Source: Aegilops tauschii subsp. strangulata
Taxonomy: Eukaryota > Streptophyta > Magnoliopsida > Poales > Poaceae
DNA: 64,000 bases
Direction: 5' to 3'
Assembly: GCF_002575655.3 (NCBI RefSeq)
Contig: NC_053041.3
Location: 117,582,318 to 117,646,317, forward strand
Of this stretch, positions 50,001 through 61,116 are shown one piece after another (positions within the stretch are counted from its first letter, which is position 1; the number at the start of each line of letters is the position of its first letter). A model generated the notes under the pieces. That model worked only from the letters and a program-made list of their open reading frames with translations. It did not search any database and was not told the DNA's origin. The translations under genes and the position numbers were made by a program.

Positions 50001-51747
50001 TGAAGGAAATATGCCCTAGAGGCAATAATAAAGTTGTTATTTTATATTTCCTTATATCATGATAAATGTTTATTATTCATGCTAGAATTGTATTAACCAA
50101 AAACTTGATACATGTGTAGATACATAGACAAAACACTATGTCCCTAGTAAGCCTCTACTAGACTAGCTCGTTGATCAAAGACGGTTAAGTTTCCTAACCA
50201 TAGACATGTGTTGTCATTTGATGAACGGGGTCACATCATTAGAAGAATGATGTGATGGACATGACCCATCTGTTAGCTTAGCATTTTGATCGTTCAGTTT
50301 TATTGCTATAGCTTTCTTCATGTCATATACATATTCCTTTGACTATGAGATTATGGAACTCTCGGATACCGGAGAAATACCTTGTGTGCTATCAAAAGTC
50401 ACAACGTAACTGGGTGATCATAAAGATGCTCTACAGGTATCTCCGAATGTGTTTGTTGGGTTGGCATAGATCGAGATTAGGATTTGTCACTCCGAGTATC
50501 AGAGAGGTATCTCCGGGCCCTCTCGGTAATACACATCATAAGAAGCCTTGCAAGCAATGTAACTAATGAATTAGTTACGGGATGATGTATTACTGAATGA
50601 GTAAAGAGACTTGCCGGTAACGAGATTGAACTAGGTATAGAGATACCGACAATCGAATCTCGGGCAAATAACATACCGATGACAAAGGGAATAACGTATG
50701 TTGTCATTACAGTTCGACCGATAAAGATCATCGTAGAATATGTAGGAGCCAATATGAACATCGTGGTTCCGCTATTGGTTATTGACCGGAGAGGTGTCTC
50801 GACCATGTCTACATAGTTCTCGAACCCGTAGGGTCCGCACGCTTAAGGTCCGATGTCGATTTTGTATTATATGAGTTATGTGATTTGGTCACCGAATGTT
50901 GTTCGGAGTCCTGGATGAGATCACGGACATGATGAGGAGTCTCGAAATGGTCGAGAGGTAAAGATTCATGTATAAGATGATAGTATTCGGGCACCGGCGG
51001 TGTTTCGGGGTATACCGGGTACATATCGGAGTACCGGGAGGGGGGTTACCGGAACCCCTCGGGGGAATAATGGGCCTTATGGGCCATAGGAGGGAAGCAC
51101 ACCAGCCTACAAGGGGTGCCCCCCCCCCCCCGAAGGAAGGAGGCCGAGTGGGAGAAGGAAGAGGGGGTTCGCCCCCCCCCCCTTCCTTCCTTCCTCCCTC
51201 TCTTCCCTTTTTCCCCCCTCCGGTAAAAGGAAAGGTGAGGCTGAATTGGACTAGGGGCCCAAGTAGGATTCCTCCTACTTGGGGTGCCCCTTGGCTGTTC
51301 CCCTCCCCCTCCCACCTATATATACGTGGGGAGGGGCGCCTAAAACACACACCAACAATTGTTAGCCGTACGGCGCCCCTCTCCATAGTTTACGCCTCCG
51401 GTCATATTCACGCAGTGCTTAGGCGAAACCCTACGCGGATCACTTCACTATCACCGTCACCACGCCGTCGTGCTGGCGGAACTCTCCCTCGACACTTTGC
51501 TGGATCAAGAGTTCGAGGGACGTCATCGAGCTGAACGTGTGCAGAACTCGGAGGTGTCGTAGTTCGGTGCTTGATCGGTCGGAACGAGAAGAAGTTCGAC
51601 TACATCAACCGCGTTGTCAAACGCTTCCGCTTTCGGTCTACGAGGGTACGTGGACACACTCTCCCCCTCTCGTTGCTATGCATCTCTTAGATAGATCTTG
51701 CGTGAGCGTAGGAAATTTTTTGAAATTGCATGCTACGTTTCCCAACA
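50001..51747 (+). repeat. Copia-3 3' LTR
   Basis: 1747 bp from TGAAGGAAATATGCCCTAG to GCTACGTTTCCCAACA. It is an Angela/BARE-related family but distinct from the two minus-strand Copias. The TATA box is at 51317-51324. Homopolymer C runs at about 51120-51190 could hide sequencing errors. Confidence 0.92.
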
Positions 51748-51752
51748 CGATG

Positions 51753-52370
51753 GTGGTCAGTTTTGGCCAGCTTATTGGGTCTCGGCACTGGGGCCTCCCA
51801 GGGGTGCGAAAGGCGGGGCCTTTCCACTCGTCTCTTCGATTGGGGTAGCGCCGGGTCTCGGATGAGGTGGTGTCTTGGTCTTGGATGCCGAGGCGGCAGC
51901 GCTGGTGGTGGTAGTGCGGTGCTCATGGTCAGAGCCCGTGGCTTCGTGCTGCCCGGTGGCCATGACTATGTGGGCGGCATGGTAGCCGGGCTGTGGCATT
52001 CGGTGGCGGTGAGTGTTGGTCGGGGTGAAAACATGTTCCATCCTCAGATGGACTGGCGGCGGCGAAGCTCGTTCCCTTCTTGAAGGCGTCGTCGCGGCTC
52101 TCATTGTCGTCGTGTTGCTCCAGGGAAAACTCTGACCCTCAGGTTGGGCGGTGGCAGCGCTCCAGTATCACATCCTTCCTGAAGGCGCCGCCTTGAAGTC
52201 CACAGTTCGTCGTGTGCAGCTTCATCTCGTCGTAGATAGGGGTGATGTTGCTACGCTCAGCGCTTGTATCCTGCCTTGGATGTGTGTGTGTTGTGATGAC
52301 GTGCGTTTGTACCGGAATGTTGATGATCGTTGCTTTATATATAAAGCGAGGCGAAAGCTTTTTTCGGTGA
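51753..52370 (+). mobile_element. LINE 3'-end-like fragment
   Basis: A GC-rich repeat ending in TTTATATATAAAGCGAGGCG followed by AAAGCTTTTTTCGG. From memory this ending is the 3' tail region of a common grass non-LTR element. No ORF2 motif is present, so it would be a 5'-truncated copy or only its 3' UTR. Copia-3 abuts it on the left. An unrelated gene remnant is the alternative. Confidence 0.4.
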
Positions 52371-53719
52371 CGCAGCAGACACTTCGCCCTCTGAAGGTGC
52401 CTCTCCATGCTCCATTGCACTAGTTGTCGACGTTGTCGGCATCGACTGCCAATGGAACAGCGGCCGCGTGGATTCAGGGAAAAACACTGTATACATATAT
52501 CCTACCACTAGTAGGAAGGGAGATATAAGATTTTTATAATGTTGCCGAATGGATGCAAGAAATGAGTCACAGAAAGAGAAAGTTGAAAATTAATAGTTGT
52601 GGGCTACTAGAGATAAAATAAATTATTTTTGAGATTTCTGTCTGTTTAGAGTGCACATGTGACTTTCCTATCATCCAGGTATGGATTTAAAGTAGATATA
52701 CCTCATGTTGGATTTGAAGTAAATACTTCACATACTTCTTGTAGAGTTTCCTATCAATTTTCAGCTGCTTGTGTGCCACCATTGATTTCTATATAAAATT
52801 TATGAAATTATGTCATTAATTCTCCGGTAAAAATCATATCACCAAAGGCTTCCCCAGGCATGCTACTTTTCACTTCACAATTGAAAAAAGATGATAATCT
52901 TTTAGTCAACAATTAGTAATGCAAATTAGCAGCTGCTTCACTTTTCTTGTTTTCTTTTGCAATCTGCAAGGAACTCAAAAGACAGCAGTACATTGCTCAT
53001 CTGCATCCTGGTCCATATATAGTTTGGGCAATGTGGAATGTTAGAACTTGCAGTATACAGGTTTGGATAGAAATTCATGAATGCATGTTTTGAGGACTAA
53101 AAGCTTATCAATCAATTAGATGCTGAATTTTGTTGTTCAGGAATAGATGACTCTCTCCATGCAAAAGAAAGTGAAGTAGTTAGCTCTCATATGAACATGT
53201 TTCTAGATCTTTTGGCTCTGTTATGCATGGATCTAAAAGAAGATTCATTTAGTTAGCAGGCTATTGTCTTCAGTTTGAGCTTCATGATGTTACTACTTGT
53301 TCTATACAGATAGAAGAAATTTATGTGTATATGGGTATTTCCAATTTCTACCTTAAATATTACTTTTCTTTTCAACCTTAGAAGTTAGAACTTAGAATAA
53401 TCCTTATTTCCTTGTTTTTCTGTCTGGGTTGTTGCCTTCAGAATACCATTTTCTGTTTACAATGTTTTCAGTAAAGGAAATTTTAACGGAAAACCCCACA
53501 GTTTCATTTCTTACTCAGGTTATCTATGTGTTGATTTCTTGTTTAAAACTGTTGGGCGTTCATATTACCAAAGCTTCATATGCTTGACCCATCAGCATTG
53601 TGCTATAGGGCTTTCATGCATGTTACTTAGCATAAAATGAGTTAAGAACCCTTCGTTTTAGGTGGTAACTAAATAATGTAACTCAGTATTAACTAATAGA
53701 TTGCAAGGGGGTTGTACAG
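52371..53719. other. No gene recognised
   Basis: AT-rich, low-repeat sequence resembling intron or intergenic DNA. It may be the last intron of the WRKY relic that follows. I looked for a WRKYGQK-encoding stretch and found none. Confidence 0.5.
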
Positions 53720-53874
53720 ATGCAGCAGCTGCAAGGACCGCGGGGAATTTGCGGTAATGCCGGGATGCTCATGTCACCTATGAGAACGAGCACAACCACA
53801 AGCACGTTCAGCTGCTCAACCTGTTGATGATCGCCGCGAATTCAGAAGCCCAACTGAAGCTACCAGTTCCATAA
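53720..53874 (+). pseudogene. WRKY transcription factor, last-exon relic
   Basis: A TTGTACAG acceptor precedes TGC AGC AGC TGC AAG GAC CGC GGG (CSSCKDRG), matching the first zinc-binding Cys region of a WRKY domain. After a segment that does not fit the family, the reading NAGMLM leads, with one base missing near 53778, into TYENEHNHKHVQLLNLLM. It then runs to TAA at 53872-53874. The HNH pair supplies the two zinc-binding His. About 15 residues between the Cys and His halves, where a second Cys would lie, are lost or scrambled. The WRKYGQK exon is absent. Group IId is suggested by the MLMVTYE...EHNH-like pattern. It is probably a non-functional fragment. Confidence 0.58.
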
Positions 53875-55093
53875 GAAGTTGAAGAACTCTAAATTTTTAT
53901 GGCATGGATTGAACATGACATTCAACTGTACTTTGGTTATTCAGTCTGACAAAAAGCAAAATTTGTAACAAAAGGGCAAAGATTTCGCCGCCATATTTTT
54001 CATGATGTATAGTGAATACTTGATTGGGGTGCAATGCATTTACCTTTCAAAATATTCTATCGATAAAATCGTTCCATGTGAGAGCTTGTCGAATTTACTT
54101 GTAGAAGTACCACTGGAAGTTTGTTCTAATTTGTGTGTGCTTTTCAGCAGATTGTGATAGGCTTGTCAACAAGTATCTTTGTTGAGTGTATCCGAGAAAA
54201 ATTGTGTTTATTTGTTGGTTTCGGATATTCTTCATGTCTGTATCTTCCTCTAGTTTTTTGCCAGATGGTTGTCTATCGGATCATTTTGATAGTTATAGAC
54301 CACAAACAAAAAGATTCCTGATATGCCAAATCAGAATGCACTATTTCTCAGTTCTCGTCTTCAGCGTTCTCTATGAGGTAAGTTCTATCTGTTCGATTCC
54401 GTGGCTCTATAGGAGTAATTACAATACGATAGTATGTGTCTTAGTTCTTCTATGACACAAAAACTCACTTATACAAGATTCAGGAGCTCTGATTAGAGGG
54501 ACAATATGTTGTATTAGATGAAGGATGTAGGAAGTCTTGTTTTTTAGTGTCAATAAAAAGATGAAGGATGCAGGAAGTCGCAAGCCAATGGTGTACTGAT
54601 GAAATTGTAGATGCTGACATGTTTTGTATTGAGAGGATCTAGTGTCTGTATGATCAGTGTACAATGTATTTTTTTCTATACGAAATACACATGGATGTTT
54701 TGAAAGGAGGCATATATACTTGATTGATTATTATAAAGAATTCAAATATGTGATTGTTTTTCTGATTCCTTTCAAAATATAATATGAAATATTGTCTAAT
54801 ATGAAACCTTGAGGGTCAAATCTCGAATATGACGTATGGAGTCTAAAATACAATTAAAGTGTGCAATCTGGAAACAAAAAGGAGAAAAAACCTCTGAAAT
54901 TCTCGGATTCCAACGAAAATTCAGTGAAACACAGTGCAGGCCAAAATATGCAGTACGCTATATTAAGAAGTAAAGTTCTTGCATACACCAAAATCCGTCC
55001 AAATAAAATCGGAAATTCTCTGAATTTTTAGTATACCACATACACCACTGGTATGCAAATAACTTAGCTAATTTCTTTGAGCTGCAAAATAAC
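53875..55093. other. No gene recognised
   Basis: AT-rich sequence, possibly the 3' flank of the WRKY relic. A short direct repeat (AGATGAAGGATG(T/C)AGGAAGTC near 54518 and 54560) is the only local structure noted. Confidence 0.45.
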
Positions 55094-55300
55094 TCAACTA
55101 ATCAGGATCTCCTCTAGCTCAGAATCCTTCCATCTGACAAAAGAATCATCGCCAGCCCCAATATCAATCACCTCTTCTGTCCTAGTGGGATCATCTTCGG
55201 AATTCTTCGCTCCTGCAGCAGAGGGGTCATCTTTGGTCGTTTCAGATATACACACAGTAGGATTGGCATAGAATTCGTCTCTTTCTGGCATGACTTCCAA
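55094..55300 (-). CDS. Exon-like segment of an unidentified gene
   Basis: The reading MPERDEFYANPTVCISETT, then DDPTRTEEVIDIGAGDDSF and WKDSELEEILIS, ends in a stop. It is acidic, of non-repetitive composition, and looks like real protein. Upstream on the minus strand an AG acceptor (CATCGCAG, about 55336) is followed by VRVVQKGPI and then an in-frame TGA, so the exon may be damaged. I do not recognise the family. It could be the last exon of a minus-strand gene whose other pieces lie up to 57540. Confidence 0.35.
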   Translation of the reverse strand: MEVMPERDEFYANPTVCISETTKDDPSAAGAKNSEDDPTRTEEVIDIGAGDDSFVRWKDSELEEILIS

Positions 55301-55787
55301 GCAATCTCAAATAGGTCCTTTCTGGACTACTCGCACCTGCGATGAGAATTTATAAATAAGGTGTAGAGTTGTTTAACATTTTATTGTGACCAATATATCT
55401 CATGAGAAAAGTAGTGTCGCAATTCACAATAAACTAAGAGATATAGCTAACAAGGATGTGCAACGAAACAACAGAAGCATCAGAGCATCCCCTTGGTCCA
55501 ACAACAGCAAGTATTCTGACCATGTTGCCATTATTGTCATAATCAATTCCATCGCAGATAATCATATCAATCGAAGTCGTCAGAATGAATGTGCCAAAAA
55601 TTCAGTCAACTCATCTTTGCTTGACAATGATCCTTTTATATGGAAATATGGAAAGAGCGCTCTGAGGGCTTGTAAAGTGTCTTCTTCGCCTCGCTACAAG
55701 TAGCATAAATATGGACATTGCTTCTGTGGCCTAATGCTCCAAACAACAGCCCTACCTCCTTAGGAGTTTAGTGGGCACATACCTTAC

Positions 55788-55876
55788 CTTCTTCCTTTCT
55801 CTTGGTTATTTCTCTCAGATCTGAACACAAAAGGTTGGCGATAGGTAGCTTTACCTCACTATCAAAGTATTGTGAC
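55788..55876 (-). CDS. Candidate internal exon of the same minus-strand gene
   Basis: On the minus strand, TTTCAG precedes an 89-bp open segment reading QYFDSEVKLPIANLLCSDLR and then EITKRKEE, followed by GTAAGG. Splice signals and amino-acid composition fit an exon. The family is not recognised. Another possible piece near 55490-55560 reads DYDNNGNMVRILAVVGPRG. Confidence 0.35.
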
Positions 55877-56556
55877 CTGAAATTGTGCATACATGCAAGG
55901 TTTGTATCGCTTCAAAATGGCACCTTGATCTCAGCTCTCCTTTTCTCTGCCATAGTAACACCCTAAAAGGCAAGCATATCACTTTCAAATCTGCCATAAA
56001 GCCATGGAACATATATTGATAAAAAAACAAAAGCATAATGATGCATGCTGCAATATTTTACAAAGAAAAATATTATTCATTTCTTCTTTCCTTTTGATTA
56101 ATTAGCCAATTAGCCTTCATAAGTTTGGTGCTCCAGTATCTTTTAGTTATAAACTCGCAGGCTCTGAAAGGCAACTAAATAGTAGTCACTAAATTGTACT
56201 GGCATTAGCTAACAACAGTATACCTATAACATATTTTAAATAACAATATAAAGAAGAGAAGGTTGCTGTTTTTCCATGACATGGAAAGAAGAACATTCTA
56301 CGATTAAATCCAGCTAACAACAGTACACCTAAGTTCTGAGAGAAATGCACCATTGAACCAACAAAAATAAAGGAAGAAACTGAATTTAGATAGACAGCCA
56401 AGCACAAATGCAGATTTAGTCCAAGATGTATATGCCGAGCCTATGAGAAACATTACATGGCATTTGAAAAATGGAAACATCTAGGTTTGCAACCATCAAA
56501 TCAACAAATTTTGTTTGATGATTCTCCAATTATGTCATAAATTAAATAATTTATAT

Positions 56557-56910
56557 GGGATTTCTAAAATTCATTCCAAATTCAGAATGAGATAAATGCT
56601 ACTGTGGTACAGTACCTGATTCCTAATTGGGAATAAACTTATACACAGGATAAAGCAAAATCATAAACCTAACTAATAAGGAAATATCTAAGATGGTCAG
56701 ATAAGATGTAAATTGATCTCTGGTCTTTATACATTACTAATGGGGGATTTCTAAAATACGTTCCAGATCCAGAATGAGATAAATGCTACTGTGGTATAGT
56801 AGCTGATTCCTAACTGGGAATAAACTTATACAAAGGACAAAGGAAATATCTAAGATAGTCAGATAATAAGATGTAAATTGACTCCTGGTCTTTATACTTT
56901 ACTAATGGGG
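56557..56910. repeat. Diverged tandem duplication, about 187 and 167 bp
   Basis: Copies at 56557-56743 and 56744-56910 both start GGGATTTCTAAAAT and end ACTAATGGGG. They share AGAATGAGATAAATGCTACT and CTGGTCTTTATAC. The second copy lacks about 20 bp (the segment around AAAGCAAAATCATAAACC). Several substitutions indicate an old event. Confidence 0.88.
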
Positions 56911-57063
56911 CTTCCTGCACAATACTCGTCCTGCATAACATGCCAATTAATCTGAACACCAGTAATGACTAATAAGAAGAACACAGCCGCACACATGCAC
57001 ACACATACAACAGAGGGAGAGAAGGAAAGAGGAAAAGAGATAAACCTGTCCAAAGAGTAGAAA

Positions 57064-57540
57064 CTAGGACACGAAGGCCATGGAGCCTCGTCCAGCCGGT
57101 TGAAGTAGGGGCGTGGAATAGATGTTGCTACTGCAACCGTGCACGGCGCATGTTACGCGAGGTCTGCTTTCGTTGGTCGTAGGAAGGGGGCCGTGTCCGT
57201 CGCAGAGACCTCCTGCTGCTGTGCGCAACCAAAAAGGATGAAGGGATGGGTTCCGGCGCTGGTGTGATGATGACAGGATATGGCAGGAGCTCGGGGGCGG
57301 GGAATGGAAAAGCAGGCCGGGCCATCGCCGGCGCAACGACGAAACGGAGGGTGGAGGCGGGTCGTGGCACAGCCGCCGGCCGACGAGGCCTCTCGAAACG
57401 CTGCTCGCCTTGACGCTGCAACCAGCCAAAGGGGGCTACCCCCAGAGTCGCACACACCCAAATCCACCCGCAGCTGCCGTCGGCACGCCGCCGAAACCTA
57501 CCGCCGCCGAACCGCTCGCCGCTTCCGCTCCCACTAGTTT
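57064..57540 (-). other. GC-rich possible first exon / promoter-proximal region
   Basis: A GC island in AT-rich surroundings, open in several frames on the minus strand. A minus-strand TATATATAAAACC lies upstream at about 57716-57728. It could be the 5' end of the gene whose exon-like segments lie at 55094-55876. No domain is recognised. The upstream TATA lies at the edge of the inverted-repeat element at 57735, so it may belong to that element instead. Confidence 0.3.
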
Positions 57541-57917
57541 CAGAAATTGCGGGGAGTGGGGTCCGCTCCTAAATTGCTAAAGCCCATCGGAAAAAAACAG
57601 TTGGTAGGGAATAAATTACCTGGGCTGGAGAGCGCGGTGCGGGCGGCTGTGATGGAAAAGTTGCGGGCTGGCTGGGTCGTTCGACCGGGGTGAACGATAG
57701 CTTATTCTTCACCCTGGGTTTTATATATACATCTGGGCTATTCTGTTAAATGTAACAGAATATTATTCTGTTACACTTCATGAACTGATGAATTCAAGCG
57801 GCTGAACTGATGAAATTTGAGCGCTTCAACTAATGCTTTCTATTTCTGTTAAAAATCATCTTCTTTAGTTCAATTCTTTTTGCAATTTTTTTGTCGAAAC
57901 GGGGTGTGTAATATATC

Positions 57918-58410
57918 GTTGGAAAGCACTTGACATCTACATTACAATTTTATAATTTGTTTTTGCAAAAAAATTATGGTTTAAGAGCACTTGAAAAAAC
58001 CGTTTTTTTCAAAACCGAAAACGCAAATCGTATTTTGGACTTAATTTTCGAACGGTTTGTCGAAATTGAGCAAATGAGACGGCGTTGGAAAGCTTGTGAA
58101 AATCCGCATCTTCCGTATATCTACTATTTTTCCAAATTCTATATGATTTAAAAGTAATTTGAAAAATGGTGAAATTCTGGGCGAAAAATATTTTTGCTGT
58201 TTTTTGCAAACGTTTTGTCGGATTGACGCACACGATACGGCTTTGGAAAGCTATGGAAAATGCGCAACTTTTGTGTATAGAAAGTTTTTTCTAATTTCTT
58301 ACGGTTTAAATACGAACTCAAATACGGTTAAAGTTGGTTTTGAACGTGATTTTGTTAAAAAGTTTATTGAAATGGTGCAAATAATATACCATTAAAAAGC
58401 TACCGGAAAT
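57918..58410. repeat. Diverged ~160-bp tandem array
   Basis: The landmark GTTGGAAAGC or a variant occurs at 57918, 58084, 58242 and about 58392 (steps 166, 158, 150). Each is followed by a GAAAAT(C/G)CGCA(T/A)CTT-like segment and a GGTTTAAGAGTAATTTGAAAA-like segment. Most units have TTTGTCGAAA or TTTGTCGGAT upstream. There is no coding potential. Confidence 0.65.
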
Positions 58411-58852
58411 GCGAAACTTAGTCACGTTAAACATTTTCTCAAATTCGCAATCGTTTAAGAGTAATTTTGAATACGGCAAGACGGACCCTGCTGTTTTTCC
58501 GTCTGAAAAACAGAGTACTCGTACTGATATATGTGTATTTGTATTGAGCTATTTTTTGTAGAGTAATTTTGAATTATTCTGAAAAAAGAGTACTTGTACT
58601 GATGTTTGCATGGGTTTGTATTAAGCATGTTTTCACTAACTAGGCTTTGCTCTGTTATTGAGTAATATTTTTGCTCGTAAATTTTCAACGGTTTACTGTA
58701 TCGTCGCCCCTGTACTTGAATGGTTTGTATCATCGAACTGAATGATATTTTATTCAAAAAGAAAATGTTTTGTTTTTTTTTTTGAACTCAACATTTTTTT
58801 GACAACGATATTCTAAATTTCTCTCATTTCACGACTTGTACTGAGGTACTTA

Positions 58853-59398
58853 CTAAGCAGGATTTTCATGGGGTTTCTTTTTTGCTTGAACTTTTACAAT
58901 TTGAATTTCTGCCATTTCTTTTATTCCGAACAGACCACCATTTTTAACTCGTGCTGAGGTACTTACTATGCCCGAACTAGGGTGGCTGACGCGTGTCTCG
59001 GCGAGGAAGAAGACGAAGCTCGGGGGCGAGGCTGGATTCGGCCCGCGGCTAGTCCGGTCGGTAGGATGCTGCGCAAGGCTGGGGGTGACAGGCGCAGGGC
59101 GGCGGCGCACGGCGGAGGAGCTCGGGGTGGCGGCGCGGGGCGGGGATGGCGGTGCGTGGCGGCGAAGGGAGGCTGGGACGGCGCGCGGCAGCCGCCGGAG
59201 GCGGGGACGGGCCGACGAGCTCGTCGGAGGGGAGGCGCGCGGGGAGGATCCGGCACCCATCGACGGGGAGGTGCGCGGGGAGGGGCCTGCGCCCGTCGGA
59301 GGGAAGGCGCGCGGGGAGGGGCCGGCGAGCCCGTCGGCGGGGAGGCGTGCGGACGGCCGGCCGGCAGCAGCGCGTGGGTCGGAGGAGCGACCCGTCAC
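58853..59398 (-). other. GC-rich core with a Pro/Ser-rich ORF and a minisatellite
   Basis: A minus-strand frame of 181 codons begins MTGRSSDPRAAAGRPSARLP and ends in an unbiased tail (FGIKEMAEIQIVKVQAKKK). Opposite-strand ORFs are equally long, so coding status is doubtful. About 59231-59350 holds three to four direct repeats of 36-38 bp with the core GGAGGCGCGCGGGGAGG (59231, 59267, 59303, 59341), which preserve frame. It may be a captured gene 5' exon or simply GC-biased DNA. Confidence 0.35.
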
Positions 59399-59862
59399 GG
59401 TGCCGCGGGGTCCCTCGCTCCGGCTGCCGCCGTCGCTCGCTCACCCATGACGGCTGCCTCCGACGGTAGGAGGCGGGTTAGGTTGGGGTCGGGTCGGGGA
59501 GTTTCTGCTATGGCCTGCGCGTCGCGTCCTTATAGGGCTGAGGGGTAACAAAATAATATTCTGTTACCAGTAACAGAATAGTCTAGCCCTATATATTTGG
59601 ACGTCTGTTACCGATGCCCTATTTGGATGACAACCAGTCCGTCCTACCAGCTGAGGGGCGGATGACACCGAGTTCGTTTTGTCAGATCACGATCGCGGTA
59701 ATTATTTGACGAAAGATTTTGCTGCTGGGATCTTAATTGGATTTTGGCGAGCAAATTGGACAGCTGTACAAAAGGTCGAAGTAAATCTGAAATTTCGGCA
59801 GCCATCCAAACGCCCGCCTACGTCCACAGTCAGTTCCAAGATTTTCCTAGGGTAGTTATCAG

Positions 59863-60531
59863 CTGCGACCCAAGCAGTCCCCAATTTACGATCCTGCTGC
59901 CAGCGCCACTGGTTGTAGCCCTCCATCTTGTAGGCTGACACATTGCTAATAGTGGATAAATAGGCTGCAGTAGGCAATAGTTCATCGGACCTATCAACAA
60001 AATTTGATCAACAATCGCACGGACCATCTCAGCGTTACTACGTTTTCTAATACCTCCCAATCCTTGCATCTTCAGTGCGCACCACTGTATAATGGCTCTC
60101 ATGTTTGGCATGCATTACTAAACAGATTTCGAGCTGACTTGGGCATCGACAGTACTAAGTTATTTCATCCCTAGCAACGAAAGCAACTTTTGATGTTTGT
60201 CACTCTGGTCTGGTCTCTCTCAAAATCTGACCACACTCAGCTTTCTGTGAAGAAGGGCTCCTCCCCTCCTCTTATAGTAAAGCAACTTCAATGCCATTTA
60301 AGACGGTGCAAAGACTGAAGCAACAAATTTCACACCATCCTTATTTAAGGAGATGGATATCTTCCATGTCACCGGCTTTTCTAACAACACATATTTTTCA
60401 GCAATAATCGCACAGCTTTTGTCTGAGCAATTAGATCGATGGCCCCTTGCATTTGCATGTTCACCTTGGTCGTTTTGTATAATTAGATCAAACAACCTTC
60501 GATGAGCTTTTTGGCAAAACGAGTTTCACTT
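59863..60531. repeat. Dispersed duplication, copy 1
   Basis: Directly repeated at 61117-61721, with shared GCATGCATTACTAAACAGAT, ACCATCCTTATTTAAGGAGA and CTCCTCCCCTCCTCTTATA. Divergence is substantial, with many substitutions and small indels. Several minus-strand frames are open for 60-90 codons, but I recognise no domain. Confidence 0.85.
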
Positions 60532-61116
60532 GTCCAATACCTTGTCTCAATAAACAAACAAGCATAGTTAAACGACGTCCATGGGTCAGTTTTCTCCTTC
60601 CAATTTCTTACTGTGATTACAAAAAAAACATTTTATTGTTCACATCGAGTAAAGCAGCCTAAAACAGGCGCCTATGACCCTACATAGAGCTGCCATAAAA
60701 ATATTCCTAGAAGGTTGTTGTCATGCTCGGGCTCCACCTCGTCCTCTTGTCGATTAGGCCACCCCTGAGCATCCGGGGAGTCAAGCTCACGACAATGAAG
60801 ACGGAAGACATGGCATGCCAGGTAGCAGAGGCGACAGATGCGAGAGGGCGATTTTTCCGCCGGCCAAGCATTGCACTACACCATTACCATTGGAACTTGT
60901 GTGCTATATCAATCCCTCCCACTCTCCGTGAAGCTTTCTCTGAGTTCTTGCTATCTGAAATTGACCAAAATGCAAAGTCTTTGTAAAACTTTGATCACAT
61001 AACCATGTTACCATGCATACAGTACTGTACCTGCAGCAGAGGTTGCTTCGCGTCCGCAGCTCGCAAGCGCAATACGGTACAGTACTAGTAGTATGTAATC
61101 CTGCGTCCAGCGGCGG
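60532..61116. other. Spacer between the duplicated copies
   Basis: A plus-strand frame of 87 codons (60723-60986, starting MLGLHLVLLSIRP) is open but unrecognised. The rest shows nothing I can name. Confidence 0.4.

Larger units (their letters stand above)
57735..59589. mobile_element. Unclassified inverted-repeat element (Mutator-like?)
   Basis: The left end 57735-57774 (GGGCTATTCTGTTA...) and the right end 59545-59589, read in reverse (GGGCTAGACTATTCTGTTAC), form imperfect inverted repeats. Each contains the near-palindrome TAACAGAATATTATTCTGTTA. The interior holds a ~160-bp repeat array and a GC-rich core. I cannot define a TSD, so the class is uncertain and the inverted repeat may extend further outwards. 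Confidence 0.5.

Noticed and set aside
50477..51534. ORFs on both strands in 50477-51534
   Set aside because: All inside the Copia-3 LTR, with homopolymer C/G runs and no domain.
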